NCBI RefSeq assembly: GCF_035222485.1
Contig: NC_085925.1
Location: forward strand, 2,852,001-2,916,000
Reading direction: 5' to 3'
DNA length: 64,000 bases
Origin: Podospora pseudoanserina
Taxonomy: Eukaryota > Ascomycota > Sordariomycetes > Sordariales > Podosporaceae
Below the pieces are notes generated by a model, which was not told the origin of the DNA, ran no database searches, and saw nothing but the letters and a program-made list of their open reading frames with translations. Below are positions 12,901-23,287 of the stretch, piece after piece. Every line of letters begins with the position of its first letter. Positions within the stretch are counted from its first letter, which is position 1. Both the position numbers and the translations under genes were made by a program.

Positions 12901-13418
12901 GACCTGGGCGGCGGTCTCGACACGGGGTTCGACTCGGCCCTCATCCGAGCACTGCTGTTCGGAAAATGGGAGGCGGTCGGTGTCAAGGCCGGATTTCGCC
13001 GAGCATTCGGGGAGCTATAAAAGAAAGAGTCGCTGCGAGGAGAAAGGAGGTCAGGGGGGATCTGTCGGCGGTCGTGTGATAGATCGAGCGTCGGTTTCGG
13101 CGAGCTCGACGGTCGTCGTTGGTGGTTGGAGCGTGTTTGGTAAGAGTGAAGATTCTGGACGGGAAAGTTGCGGGGAGGATAGTGCTGATGGCGCTGGTTG
13201 TATTGCTGCTGGTAGTAGGAGTAGTCGGTCTGTTCGTCTGGTTTCGACCAGGGTCCGGCGTTTGGCCATTGTGGTTTCGCTTGCTGTCGGGAAGCGGGCA
13301 AGCCGTGGTGCATCATGCTGCTTGGGGCGGGATAGGCCGCACCACTACCATTATTATCATTATCATTGTCACTGCCTCCTCCTCCTCCTCCTCCGTCTTC
13401 TCTGTGATGGCCCAACAT
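9942..13418 (-). CDS. TBC-domain Rab GTPase-activating protein (Gyp/Msb3-like)
   Basis: TBC proteins switch off Rab GTPases in membrane traffic using a dual Arg/Gln finger. The 1158-aa single-exon frame has a long disordered N-terminus (about 1-740; Gly/Asp-rich start, Pro/Ser-rich, 16 consecutive Gln encoded near 12,181-12,228) and a TBC domain at about 750-1060. In the domain I see IPPDWRGAAWFYYAGG, the Arg-finger motif IEKDLYRTFPDN (near residue 814), the Gln-finger motif RIGYCQSLNFLAG (near 877) and LRVWDVFFYEGSRTLFR. Both catalytic fingers are present, so it should be an active GAP. A Gly/Lys insert (GGGGGGKKKPKRG) splits the domain. It resembles Msb3/Msb4 and Gyp3-type proteins, but the Rab substrate cannot be told from sequence. 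Confidence 0.9.
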   Translation of the reverse strand: MLGHHREDGGGGGGGSDNDNDNNGSGAAYPAPSSMMHHGLPASRQQAKPQWPNAGPWSKPDEQTDYSYYQQQYNQRHQHYPPRNFPVQNLHSYQTRSNHQRRPSSSPKPTLDLSHDRRQIPPDLLSPRSDSFFYSSPNARRNPALTPTASHFPNSSARMRAESNPVSRPPPRSAFPGLSSNPFIIEAYEPEPEPEPTPQSEPPSRAHSRPPSDEPPRKFPLLARHHEQIGGAMSPASMMSRFESPPGSRRGTPTPSEGTVVTVENFSRPRKTSIRSQQSDGALSSRRMGLSRPQVEPTLEESGEYQSDYQQVHAQSHAPGNPWPRLRRLSGSSSQSSSTFSSIAPRPSQDHAPRSETPRNMNAPIAALAGPFARSVLGPSSSGTQAYAREEQAAQEQQQQQQQQQQQQQQQQPVQTREPPPWLSAPDETLRSSFRSQLTSSTAQGTLFTATGTERNSVLTKASSVGDHQSITNIYARASWWHSSIIGDDGLLEDVMGMYERGFNDSDIESIRKSMRFADDEDIFAQADLDNPMPRRNSSRPASSHHSDADVVKEKILEAMNDSLPAPTGIAIPMGSPGSRQSVPKFRQSLLPTNSLPKDFGFGQHIAKRNLAEAEGLEKLDSAKLVDGDDVPVQQAVEREEERPVSPLSPVQPELPIPTMPIPASRPTTPSRAPPPMPQEPPEEPGARDRYGFRKAGPNVSRQAYDAWNAGYTEYLSRRRKKWIAFLKDNSLMTDRPIRFPPRSTKTKRFIRKGIPPDWRGAAWFYYAGGPAILSKHRGVYEDLLRRAALDPTGPGSMPGLVGEVKPLIVDDIEKDLYRTFPDNIRFKPPRPAPPPPSSPVGGEEGDDAVEVEPAPEPEIITSLRRVLHAFALYNPRIGYCQSLNFLAGLLLLFVETEEQAFWLLNVITRVYLPGTHEMSLEGSKVDLGVLMVALKDSLPNVWKQIGGDEDMGLGGGGGGKKKPKRGLPGSGHRANQQSVSDPNRLPAITLCMTAWFMSCFIGTLPIETVLRVWDVFFYEGSRTLFRVALTIFKLGEPEIKAVQDPMEMFGVVQQFPRKLLDANALMDLCYKRRNGIGHLSQDDVEEKRQERRDGIRRWKAEQEAAALGGGSSSNGGTGTRGLDLAGGVDGGMRGVFGRVGGNKSGGNKEQVRAAEVM

Positions 13419-16400
13419 GGCGGCGGCCGATGTTGTTGAAGAAGAACGGCGGGTGTGTGCGGTGAAGGCTTCAATCCTTTAGGTGGAGGCCGTGGTGCAA
13501 AATAGCATTGGGAATTGCTTTATTTTAATTGTTATTTTCCCAGCGCATCGTGATCAGCGCCCAAATGAGCACGCAGCAGGCTTCTGGGCTGCGGATGCAG
13601 GGCCTGACACCGCGCTGGAGCCGGGTTGATGGTTGTTGGGATTAGTGCCGGGGAGGATCCCGGGAGCACCTGCGGAGTAGGTGGCCTGCCCACTGCCTTG
13701 GTTCGAGTTTCCTTTTCAACTTCAAGACTCTGTCTGTTTGGTTTCCTGACCATCTCTTGTCTTGCCGCTGGAAGGATACGACCGTTTCACCCGTCCAAGG
13801 TAGAGCCGGGTGACAGGCTCCGAATAATTTGCAGTCCTAATAGGATGTGGTGGTTCTGTCTGCGGTTGTGCACAGTGGACGAAGCAGCAGCCGTTCGTCG
13901 CGTAACAGGGTCCAGGCAACGCACTTTCGGCCCGAGGCCAGGTTTGAGTTTGAGCTTCTCTGCGAGGGAGGATATCGAGCCCAAATTGCTAGGAATGGGA
14001 TGAGATTTCAGAGAGAGAGAGAGAGAGAGAGAGAGAATAAATAAAACAAGCCGCGGACAGCCCGATCTGAAAGGCGGGGCAAATGGGCGGAGCATTCATT
14101 GGCAAAGCTTCAGCTTTCGTGGCCCTCTCTCTCGGCTCTCCAGAACTCCATCTGATTTATTCGTCATGTTCCCCCGAAGCAGGTACGACTGTGCAACTCT
14201 CGGAAATGTTTATTGTCGTGCCACTTATTGGCTGACCCCCAGTGCAAAAAGACCCCCAGGACATGCAGAAAGGAAAACAAAAAAGCAACAATGCCCCCCT
14301 CCAAGACCGACATCATCGCCGCAGTGGGCTGCCGTTGTAGGGGATGGTGGGAACCCCTAAACGCAAACGGCTGCAGCGATCTACACAAGTTCACCCCCAG
14401 CTGGGTACTGTAAGTTTGTTTTCTTTCTCCTTGACCCTGCATACATAGATGCTATCCCATACAAAAGGTCCATCGTGACAAGTCACCATCAGGAGACAAA
14501 CCAGCAGACTCACACAGAAATTTCATCGCAATGCTTGTTCAATCGGGAATGAAAATGCTCCCCTACCCCCCTCCCTCCCCCTGTCCGCTCGCGAACCCGC
14601 AGTTCCGGACGACGACTCGCGCTTGTGCCTTTGGCGAGGGTCATCCGGGCCACTCTGTGCCTGACACTAGACCTATCAGGGCAATGGCTCCCTGTTGTGG
14701 GTCTTCCCATCCATGGATCGCAGCCCTGCTCATCCTGTTGTCATGGAAGCCTTCGAAAACTTGGAAAATTTCTAGCTTGGGATGATCGCCAGGGGAAAGG
14801 ACGGATGGACCTCTCATCTCAAAATTATCCCCTTCAGAAACATGCCCAGATGTGACTCTATTATGTACATAGCTCCGGTGCTGTTAATAATTATACAGTA
14901 CCTATATCACCGCCTCTCGTGTTGCCACTGTTGGTCAGCATCAATGAAGGTCCCAGGAGGTGTAGTCAATGCGCTGTATCAATCGCGAAGGGGTCGAGTG
15001 TTCCTCTCCTCCAGCTACGCCGGACTCTTTGATATCAGCTTTGCCCTCTTGGCACTCTTTGACTCTCGGCCATTGTTTAACGGTTTGCATCAAACGGCGA
15101 AGAATGATAACAGATAAACCGGAGTACTCGTCATAGCAATCCCATGTGATGTGCCGAGAACCTACCTGACCTCGTCTCGAGCATCTCCTACATCAGCAGA
15201 GTCCGTTACGCGGAAGACATGCAACCCCAGTCAAATTTACAGGTTACAACGCGTCCGACGCGACACAACAGAAACCGTTCGCGCTGCGGGGATGAGAACC
15301 TCGTACGCCCTTTGCACGATGCCGTCTCGATCATGCTGGCCTGACGCTGTGAAGCATGTTCGTCTTGTCGCCGGTCTGAAGAAAACCTGGGCCACCGTCT
15401 CGCTAGAACGTGAGAGATATCGATGAGCACGCCATGAGCATCATTCGGGACATTCCAACCGATCCTCACCTGGTATCCCAGTCCGGAACCAGCATACCGA
15501 AGCAGCAACACCTCCGTTCTTCGGCTTCGGCACCAACTCCAACAACAGAGAGGTTCTGTTCTGCTGGAGCCGGCCCGGAATGAAGGCATCGGGAAATCTA
15601 TCGGCGATGGAGCCGGCAAAATATTCAACCGAGACACGAGATGGTCAAAGCTCCTTCCAAGCTTTTTCTGTCACGTGAGAATGTCAATGACGTTTTCTTT
15701 TGGAATCGACCATCCCGAACGCTAGCCGCAATGCTCGACATTTCTCAACCGTTGCTTGCTGACAGGCCCTCCCTATTGCTCCGATTATTCCTGAAAACTG
15801 TGCCGCACGCAATGAAAAGGCTCACTCACGTCGTTACGTGCCGTCACTCCGTTACACTTAGAGGGAAAGAGGTCCGAGCTCCTGCGTCAATCAGCCAGTC
15901 GGAAACGTCAAATTGCGCACCTGGACGGGCAGATGCACAAGCCAGAATGCGATCAGAGTTCCCCCCTCACTGTTACTGTGCTGTATGCGACACTGGGCCA
16001 ACTGCTCCGTTCCTTGATACCCGTCACCGATGGAGTGATGCCTCAGGTTTCCAACTTCTCCAAAGCGGGAAGAGGCCACGCCCACCGTAGCTTTGAGAGA
16101 GGTGGGAGCTGGGGGGAAGCTTCCCCTCTCCTCCCCCGCCCACACCGCCCACCTCTGAGCCCCCCCCCAAGTTGCTCTGCTCTGCTCTGCTCTCCTCCCC
16201 CCTCCCCTCAGTGACCCAGCTGTGCGCGCGCGCAAAGCCTGGCTGGCTTCCCTCCCCTCTCTGCTGCTCCCCGCCCTTTTCTGCTCTCCGTCCTTCCCAC
16301 CTTGTAATCCCGTCCTTGGCTGCTGGCAAAGAAAAGGTAGGTACGTACCGTTCACACCGGAGCTCCAGCCTTTGCCCGTCTACCACCCTCCTCCCCCCTT

Positions 16401-16554
16401 CCCCCCTTCAGCCTTTCCTCTCTCCCTTATTTTTCTCCTCCTCTTCCTTCCCCTCTCTCTCATCCAAGCTTTCCCATCAAATCCAACTCTCCACGCCCGT
16501 GTTCCATCCTTACACTCTTCAATTGATATCTTACCAACACGCCCTTCCATCAAA
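13419..16554. other. 3.1-kb intergenic region
   Basis: This holds the TBC promoter on the left and the promoter of the acidic-protein gene on the right. I see a GA dinucleotide run at 14,011-14,036, a CTCTG pentamer run at about 16,174-16,192 and a strongly pyrimidine-rich leader from about 16,380 to 16,500. Several open frames exist but none shows family features or good splice structure. Confidence 0.4.
14011..14036. repeat. (GA)n microsatellite
   Basis: Thirteen perfect GA units, followed by an A/T-rich stretch. Confidence 0.95.
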
Positions 16555-17354
16555 ATGACCGGCCGCAAGAGAAAGCAAGAGGAGGAGCTCGTAGCTCTGC
16601 CCAGTGATGACGAAGAGGAGGAGGAGGAGTAAGCCCATCCCCCGTGCTCCCCTGATGCTGGTGTTTTCTGTAGCTGCCTTGGATGCCATCCCCCATCGTC
16701 ATTGATGCGACGCGACTGGTCTGAACGCCATCAGACCTTGTGTGGCGAAATGGGCGCTGATGTCGTTGGCGCATCCTACTTTCGCGGTGGTAGCCGGAGC
16801 ATTGTCTCCGTCGACAATTGGGAGATGGCCATGATTTGCATGCTAGATAACCCCGAATCTGTGGCTGACTCGTAGCGGTGCAGGTATGTCTCTGACGAGG
16901 ATGACGAAGAAGCCGGCGATAGTTCCGGAGATGACGGAAGCTTCAACGAAGAGGATGCCGAAGATGAGGAGGGCGAAGAAGAAGACGAGGAAGCTGCCCC
17001 GGGTATGACCAGCCTCGCAATCCCATTAACTTGTTTTTGGCGCGCTAATCATCTTCCCTCAACCAAGCTCCTCCCAAGAAGAAGATAAAGACGGCAGCTA
17101 CCGCCGAGGGTGATGCACCTCAGAAGAACGGCCACAAGAACGGTGTCGCCGAGGATGACGAAGGAGATGACCAAGAGGAGGAGGATCAAGAGGGCGAGGA
17201 AGAAGGCGACGATGATGACGTCGAAGACGTGGAAGGTGCTGAGGAGGATGAGCCCCCTATCGCTTCCAAGGGCGTCAAGAAGGCTGCCGCACCGCTTGCC
17301 GCCGCCGAGGGCAGCGCTGCTGCTGTTGCCGCTGATGGTGACGACAAGGACTAA
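16555..17354 (+). CDS. small highly acidic protein, probably nuclear
   Basis: I do not recognise a named family. Three exons fit: 16,555-16,628, 16,884-17,002 and 17,068-17,354, giving 159 aa. The product starts MTGRKRKQEEELVALPSDD and is mostly Asp/Glu, with a basic patch PPKKKIK near the middle and an Ala-rich end. It looks like prothymosin or an acidic histone-binding protein, but composition alone does not prove function. The first intron (255 bp, GTAAGC donor, GCAG acceptor) is long for this region; the second is 65 bp and uses an AAG acceptor. Joining in phase restores EEYVSDEDDEE and APPKKKIKTA, which supports the model. Confidence 0.72.
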
Positions 17355-20055
17355 TGGTGGTGAGACATGGCTGTGGTGGTGTTGGCAAGTTCCTCGCGAT
17401 CCATGAGCCCCCATTGCGTGCGGCCTCTCCTGCTCTGAAGGCGTTGGCGTTTGTGACCACTGATTCGTGGCTGGCTGGATGCCGGAGGAAGCGGCCGTCT
17501 TTTGTTTGCTTGGGTATGCGTGCGCAATAGGTACCGTCCTCGTCGATCTCAGCTAGATATATATATCCATTTCATGAACTGCTCCTGTTGTTGGCGTTTG
17601 CGCTATACCGACTTGTAGTCAGGAGCATGGGGTGTGAATTGTAATCGGTTGCTTACATGCTTGCCCCTTCGTTGCTGATTTGGTCCACGTGTGGACGGCG
17701 GCCTAAGGGGGGGAAGCGCAGATGAGGCGGTCTCTTCAAAGAAGAACAGAATGGATGAAAAGGGAAGAAAGCAGTGTTGTGTTTTACACCAGCCTCCCTA
17801 ACAGCAGCCCCAGTCATATTCTCGATTTGGCGAGGCCCACACCATTGGCCCCGTGATGCCCACTCTTAGGCTGGGACATGTAGTGCCACGTCGACAATGG
17901 GGGTCGAGATCCGCCAAGCTCTGCCCTATTTTGGTGGCCATCAGTTTGATAGGCTTGTCGAGTAGGAGACCTTTTGAGATATTTGGTTTAACAGCGGCTG
18001 AGGGAAGAGGTATGGGCGCAGTCTCTGCATATGTGCATGTATGGTCGTCTGGCTGCGTTTATGCCTTTCCTTTCGACCGGTTTGTTACTTGAGCAGAGAG
18101 GCTGATGGTGATGACCTCGAGAGCCGTGGCTAGCCTTTCTATGCCTGGTCCAAACCGAGTCTGGTTGTTGGGGGAAAAGGAAGCATACTGATCCCAGCAT
18201 CTTGAGTCTGCAAGCACATCGCCAACTCAGGTCTATTCTCGGAACTGATTCCGAACTTGCCGAGAGTAGCAACCAAGTTCTTGACAGAGCTCGAATTCCC
18301 TCTTGTCTCGATTGTCAACGGGAAGAGTTGTCAATCCGTACAAGTAACAGTCTCAACGAAAGCTCTTTGGGACAATGTTGTCCCATTGGGAGCCCTCAAA
18401 ATGCCGATTGATCCTCCTGAAACATGGCTTCTCACTAACCAGAGACAGAAAATGATAGCTCGCGGTCGGAATAGTGTATGTAGAGGCTCACCGTTGACAG
18501 CTACCAAGATCCTTGTTGTGCGGCTAGTTGCCGCCGCAATACGAGCTTCACCACCGTTGTCGATGACAGACTTCGTTTGCTGTTTCCGCTTTGAGGATAC
18601 CGAGCATAAAAAACGCATGTGGTAGTAGCGGCTCTGGCGGGGCTGTTTTTGGGACGGCGCTACGATAGTTGAGCAGGTTGGCGAAAATAATAAAAGAAGC
18701 CGGATCGTCGCCGAGCCCTCAAGCGCGACGGTGAGCTCCGCTGCCTCGTGGCAACTGGGTCCTGGGATATCGGATCGGCCATTCGGGATCCGGGGTTTGG
18801 TCTCTTGGGAAAAACACAGATCGGTGCTCGGATGAGCCACTGCCAACATCATGCCATTCGTGCTGATGAGAGGATCGACTTGGGAGCAGCAAAGACTTGG
18901 CCTTCATTTCTACAGCTAGGCTGATGCCGAGTGTCGAGAGCTACTCATACTCATCAGTAGGCAGAGTGGATAATGTGCTGTGTGTATATCCATAAGGCTG
19001 GCTGGGAGAGGGTCTGTTGTTGAGCAGAGACCGTGAGAATTGAAGTCTCTGTCTTCCGCTCTTGGCATGACACATCAGGTTCGCTTTCCCCTGCCCCAAA
19101 GGATTGACATGCATCGGGACTTGATGGAGCAGACTCCACAAAGATCTTATTCAGTAGTGGATATCTCGTCCCTGGCGGCTTCCTTTTCGCTTGCTCTGTC
19201 TGTTGTGCGGGAAGGAACTGTCCATTGAGGTTCTTGAAGGCTTTGCAGGGAATGCACGATAAGACCGGCTACCCCACCTCTCAACTGTCAAACCCCCTGC
19301 GCAGATGCACACCAGTCTTCCACACACGCCTTCACACAACCCTGGGGAAGTCTTGGACTGTTCTGGATTGCAGTTGTCAAAAGATGGGACCACACACCAG
19401 CTGCCCGACATGGCGCCATTTTCATGTAGGCTGCTTGCCCCCCCCCCAAACACTCAACGCACATGGCGGACGACTCCATGATCTGACATCATCCCCAGCT
19501 ATAGGCTCGATCCCCCGGACTGACCCGCTCCCAGGCCTCGAAAGGGATGTGGGAGGATGTACCGCAGTAGGGACAAGTGGGCGGCCCGATCGATTCTCTT
19601 CCTTTTCTCCATTGCTTATGCCGGCCTGCCGGGAGCGGCAACGCTAATGGCTCTGGAGCAGCCGTCTTCTTGGACTCGAGCAGCCCATGGCCCCCTGCGT
19701 GGTCCTGGGAAGGGGCCGTGGAGTGGTATTGAACCTAGGCGGGACTTTGCGAAGAAGGGGGGTCTGTGAACACGAAGGGGCCAGCCTCTATATAAGACTT
19801 GACCTGGAGATCAGAAGCCAGCGGGACGGCCAGATATCCACCAGCAAAGCAGCTCTCCCGAGGTACTAGGACACGCATCCTACGTACGACCGTACGATTA
19901 TCAGCTATTCTCCCCAGTTCTCTCTTCCATTTCGCCGTTGTGCTTATCTTTGACGCTCACCGTCAAGAGCATCATCACATGGGTGCTGCCGCAAGACAAC
20001 GATCTTACCCACTATCGTGCGTTCGACCCCTTGCGAGATACTCGTTGGAGAAGTC
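17355..20055. other. 2.7-kb intergenic region upstream of the first bHLH gene
   Basis: Contains the 3' end of the acidic-protein gene and a long upstream region of the first bHLH gene, with a TATA-like site at 19,789. I see no convincing gene. The length fits a regulated transcription-factor gene with an extended promoter and leader. Confidence 0.4.
19789..19796 (+). promoter_or_regulatory. TATA-like box upstream of the first bHLH gene
   Basis: TATATAAG lies 260 bp before the start codon at 20,056, in a position suited to a leader of about 230 nt. No transcript evidence is available. Confidence 0.4.
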
Positions 20056-21141
20056 ATGGAACCCAGCGCGACGAAGACCAGCATCATGATCAAGGAAGCG
20101 AGTTCCGGTGCTGACGAGGTGAGAAATATTCGTGGTTTATTGTGGCGGTCGTGGTGTTACCAGACAAGTCCCGGCGTCACGCCACTTTTGCATTCACCAC
20201 TTTCTGGATTCAGCTAACCAAGGCACGTTGGAATCTAGACCTCGGTGTCGGCAGTACCCACCCCAGGCTATGGCTATATGGGTCAAGCCAGCTACGGGGC
20301 TAACCTCGTCCCATGGAGCTTGCCCGACGCACCGTACACAGCTTCTTCGTTCTTTGAGGAACCACCCTGCGACTTCTTTTCCTTGTCGAGGACTCCATTT
20401 ACTCCATTTGTGGGTGGAAATTGGCACTTGTCCAACAATCTCAGTCCCGAAGCCTCTCTACCAACACCACTCAGCTCAGTAGGTTCCAGAGCGGGCGTAT
20501 GGAGGGGCGAACCCGGGGGCGAGTATTGCGAGCATGAGCTCTTCTCCCCAGTGAGCGAACTAGCCACCATCGATATGGCAGATTCTGTGACACACACCAA
20601 GAGGTCTTGGTCTGAGGAGTCGTCCACGTCGGCCAAGCATCAGCCCAACGACAAGATCAAGGCCACCAGTAGATCAAAGGGTCGTGGCAAGCACAATATT
20701 CAGCTGCGTACTGCCTCCCGCAAGGCTCGAAAAGGAAGCTTGGCGCCAGCAACACCTCTATCTCCAGCTGAAAGCTTTCACAATCCTGGTTCAGCCAGTG
20801 ATGATGATGACCTCACCCCTGAAGAACGCCGTGCCAGACGCAACCATAACCTTGTCGAGAAACAGTACCGCAACAGGTTGAACGCCCAGTTCGAACGCCT
20901 CTTGGCCGTCCTTCCTCTCGAGCAATACAAGGGGGGTCACCTGGGTCAGGGAGAAGGCTGTGATGGATTCGCAACCGATGAGAAGAGAATGAGCAAGGCC
21001 GAGGTGTTGGATTTGGCAACCAGACGTATCAAGGCACTTGAGATGGAGAAGGAGCGCTTGAACAGAGAAAGAAAAGAGCTGCTAAGGAACATGGACATCA
21101 TGGCTGGAGCCGTTGCTCAGGCAGCCAATCAAGGACTTTGA
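20056..21141 (+). CDS. SREBP-like bHLH transcription factor (first of a neighbouring pair)
   Basis: Exon 1 (20,056-20,118, MEPSATKTSIMIKEASSGADE) joins exon 2 (20,239-21,141) across a 120-bp intron with GTGAGA donor, GCTAACC branch and CTAG acceptor; 321 aa. The basic helix-loop-helix region at about 215-290 reads RRNHNLVEKQYRNRLNAQFE, loop, MSKAEVLDLATRRIKALEME, and continues as a leucine-zipper-like coil. The Tyr in EKQYRNR replaces the usual bHLH Arg and marks SREBP-type factors that can bind SRE as well as E-box sites. No membrane segment or regulatory C-terminus follows, so it is a short soluble form. The N-terminus is disordered and acidic. A related gene lies 2.1 kb downstream on the same strand. 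Target genes are unknown. Confidence 0.85.
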
Positions 21142-23287
21142 TTGCATTTTATTGGATTGGGTTTTGGTCAAAGGTATCAGGTTTCGGTCTCCACACTGGC
21201 GCGATGGGGAAAAGGGTCACGGTACAAGTTCAAAATATGGCATGCTGTTACTAGACAGATGGTGGGGATCAAGGATGGAAACTTGTTTGAAAAGCATGGC
21301 GAGAATTGTGGTTGATAGCATCGGCGTTTCTTTTTCCAACCAAATTTACTGTATTTGCACTTGTACTTCATTCATCTACGAGTTTGCTCCAACACAATCA
21401 GGTTTTCATGGTCCGGTATCTGGCAGATGTGTTTCGGGTGGCTGCTTCTGACAGCAGATTGGTTGCTTTGTTGTATCTTGCTCATTGGAAAGAGATGCTT
21501 CTCCTGCATATCCATTGTTTGTAGAATGCATATGCATGATTTACAAGTTTCGACCGTCAAAATGTGTGGGAAGGCGCTATCTTGACCAAGAGTGTTGGAC
21601 AGCTGGCGCTCCAAAGCCACCGGGACTTTGAGGGAAGGAGGGATTCTTTTCAGGCAGGCAGGCACTGCTTGTCCAGTTGTCGGCAGGAAGCCAGCAACCC
21701 TTACCCACAAACAACCTCCAACAAGCACAGCACCCCAGAATTGATTACGATTACGACTCCTCCATGTTCTTGATCGAATCAGACATCGACCCGATGGGTG
21801 ACGGAACGCCAAGTCTAGTGTCTGCATGCAGGGCAGCCGCTCTCACTCGCTCGCAGAAGCACGTTCACCGGTTCTGCCAAGGGCTTTTTCTCTGGTGGTA
21901 TGATGCCTACGGTATCCGTACACCACGTTCCAAGCTCGAGATGTTGTTGATTCTGACTCCCGAGGTCCCTTAGCTAACAAACCTTCGAATCACTTTCCGG
22001 AGATGCCCGTTCCTCTACCATATCAAGCCACCCCCATGAACTTGGATCAACCCCGCGCACCTCGGAAAAACGAGGGATACAATACCCGAAAAACCGTTCA
22101 ACCGGAACTTTGGGACCGCCTCTCACAACCCACGAGGAGGGTTGTCGAGGATGTTGTGCGACACAAGTTGCCATGTCTCGAATTGGCAAAGAAGCAGGGA
22201 CTCACGTCATCCCGGATTTTGTCTGCTCTGCGAACATGGCATGCGTGGCTTTCTCCCTCGTGGAAACGAGACCATGTTTGTCTGGATGCGCCGTGTCTCA
22301 GCCCCTACCCCTAGCCAAGTGCCGAGCGTGGAAGAAGAGAGCGTGAGACGAGGTCGAGGAATCAAGGCGAGTGCTTTATCCGACTCCAGCTCTTTAGTGC
22401 CCAAGATTATGGCGACTTGGACATGATTGCTGAGCGGACGATCAGTACCCAAATCTGCATTTTGTTCCAGAAAAACACTGGACTTGTTGGGCTCGCCGCC
22501 AGGGGTCAATCAGATCGAGTGTTCGAAAGAACTTGACGCCACGATTCTAGGGCTGAGTCGGTAGTTACCGCAATGGCATGATCGGCGGGCCAAATCGAAC
22601 CACAGCTTATTTTTCTCACAGAATACTGGCTCCAATCTCCGCCGCGGCAGCCTCTGAATATGTACATGTACAGCAGCCCTTGACAACCATGTCGATCTCC
22701 CGCTCTGCCGAGTCTTGTTTGGGGAACGGCACGAACCACATGCTCGGGGCTGGACCTGGAAAGGGGAGCGACGGGAATTTCAAATCGATTGATTCAGAGA
22801 CACTGACCTGACTATTTTCTTGGATAGATCTTGGTTGTAGTAGCTTGCATCGTGCCCCGAACTGGCTCGGGCCGCTGCCAACTTATGGTCAGATATGCGC
22901 GTTCCCCTTGCTTCCAGACAGGAGCATTATCGGCCGCTACCCGTGTGTCGAGTGTGCGCCTTTGGCGGCATTGGTCAAGCCTCTGGCACAATGTCCGTTT
23001 TCGATTCAAACACTGTACCTGGCTCGTAAATGAAGCCGACGCCTCCTCAGAGTTGACATTGTTGGTCCAGAAGAAGAAATGTCTGCCATGGTCTGGCTGG
23101 GTTCATCACCCTCTACGACATCACAGGGCAGTCGCCATGTCGCTTGGTCACACGAAGGGGGGACTGCTCGTGGTATAAGTTTGTCGTGATCCGGACCTCC
23201 TTCCGGTATCGTGACCTCCCATCAGTATCATGAACATGCTCTGCATCATACGGTCATTTCAACAAGCTTGCTCTTTCAGTTTCAGAC
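21142..23287. other. intergenic between the two bHLH genes
   Basis: Holds the 3' end of the first bHLH gene and the upstream region of the second. One 103-aa frame at 22,003-22,314 is listed separately as a weak candidate. Nothing else is convincing. Confidence 0.35.
22003..22314 (+). CDS. weak candidate small gene with helix-turn-helix-like text
   Basis: An ATG-initiated frame of 103 aa with charged, helix-prone text such as RLSQPTRRVVEDVVRHKLPC and LELAKKQGLTSSRILSAL, which looks loosely like a helix-turn-helix. I recognise no family. An adjacent upstream frame ending near 21,973 could be an earlier exon, but no normal-length intron joins them. It may be chance or part of a long leader of the second bHLH gene. 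Confidence 0.2.
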   Translation: MPVPLPYQATPMNLDQPRAPRKNEGYNTRKTVQPELWDRLSQPTRRVVEDVVRHKLPCLELAKKQGLTSSRILSALRTWHAWLSPSWKRDHVCLDAPCLSPYP

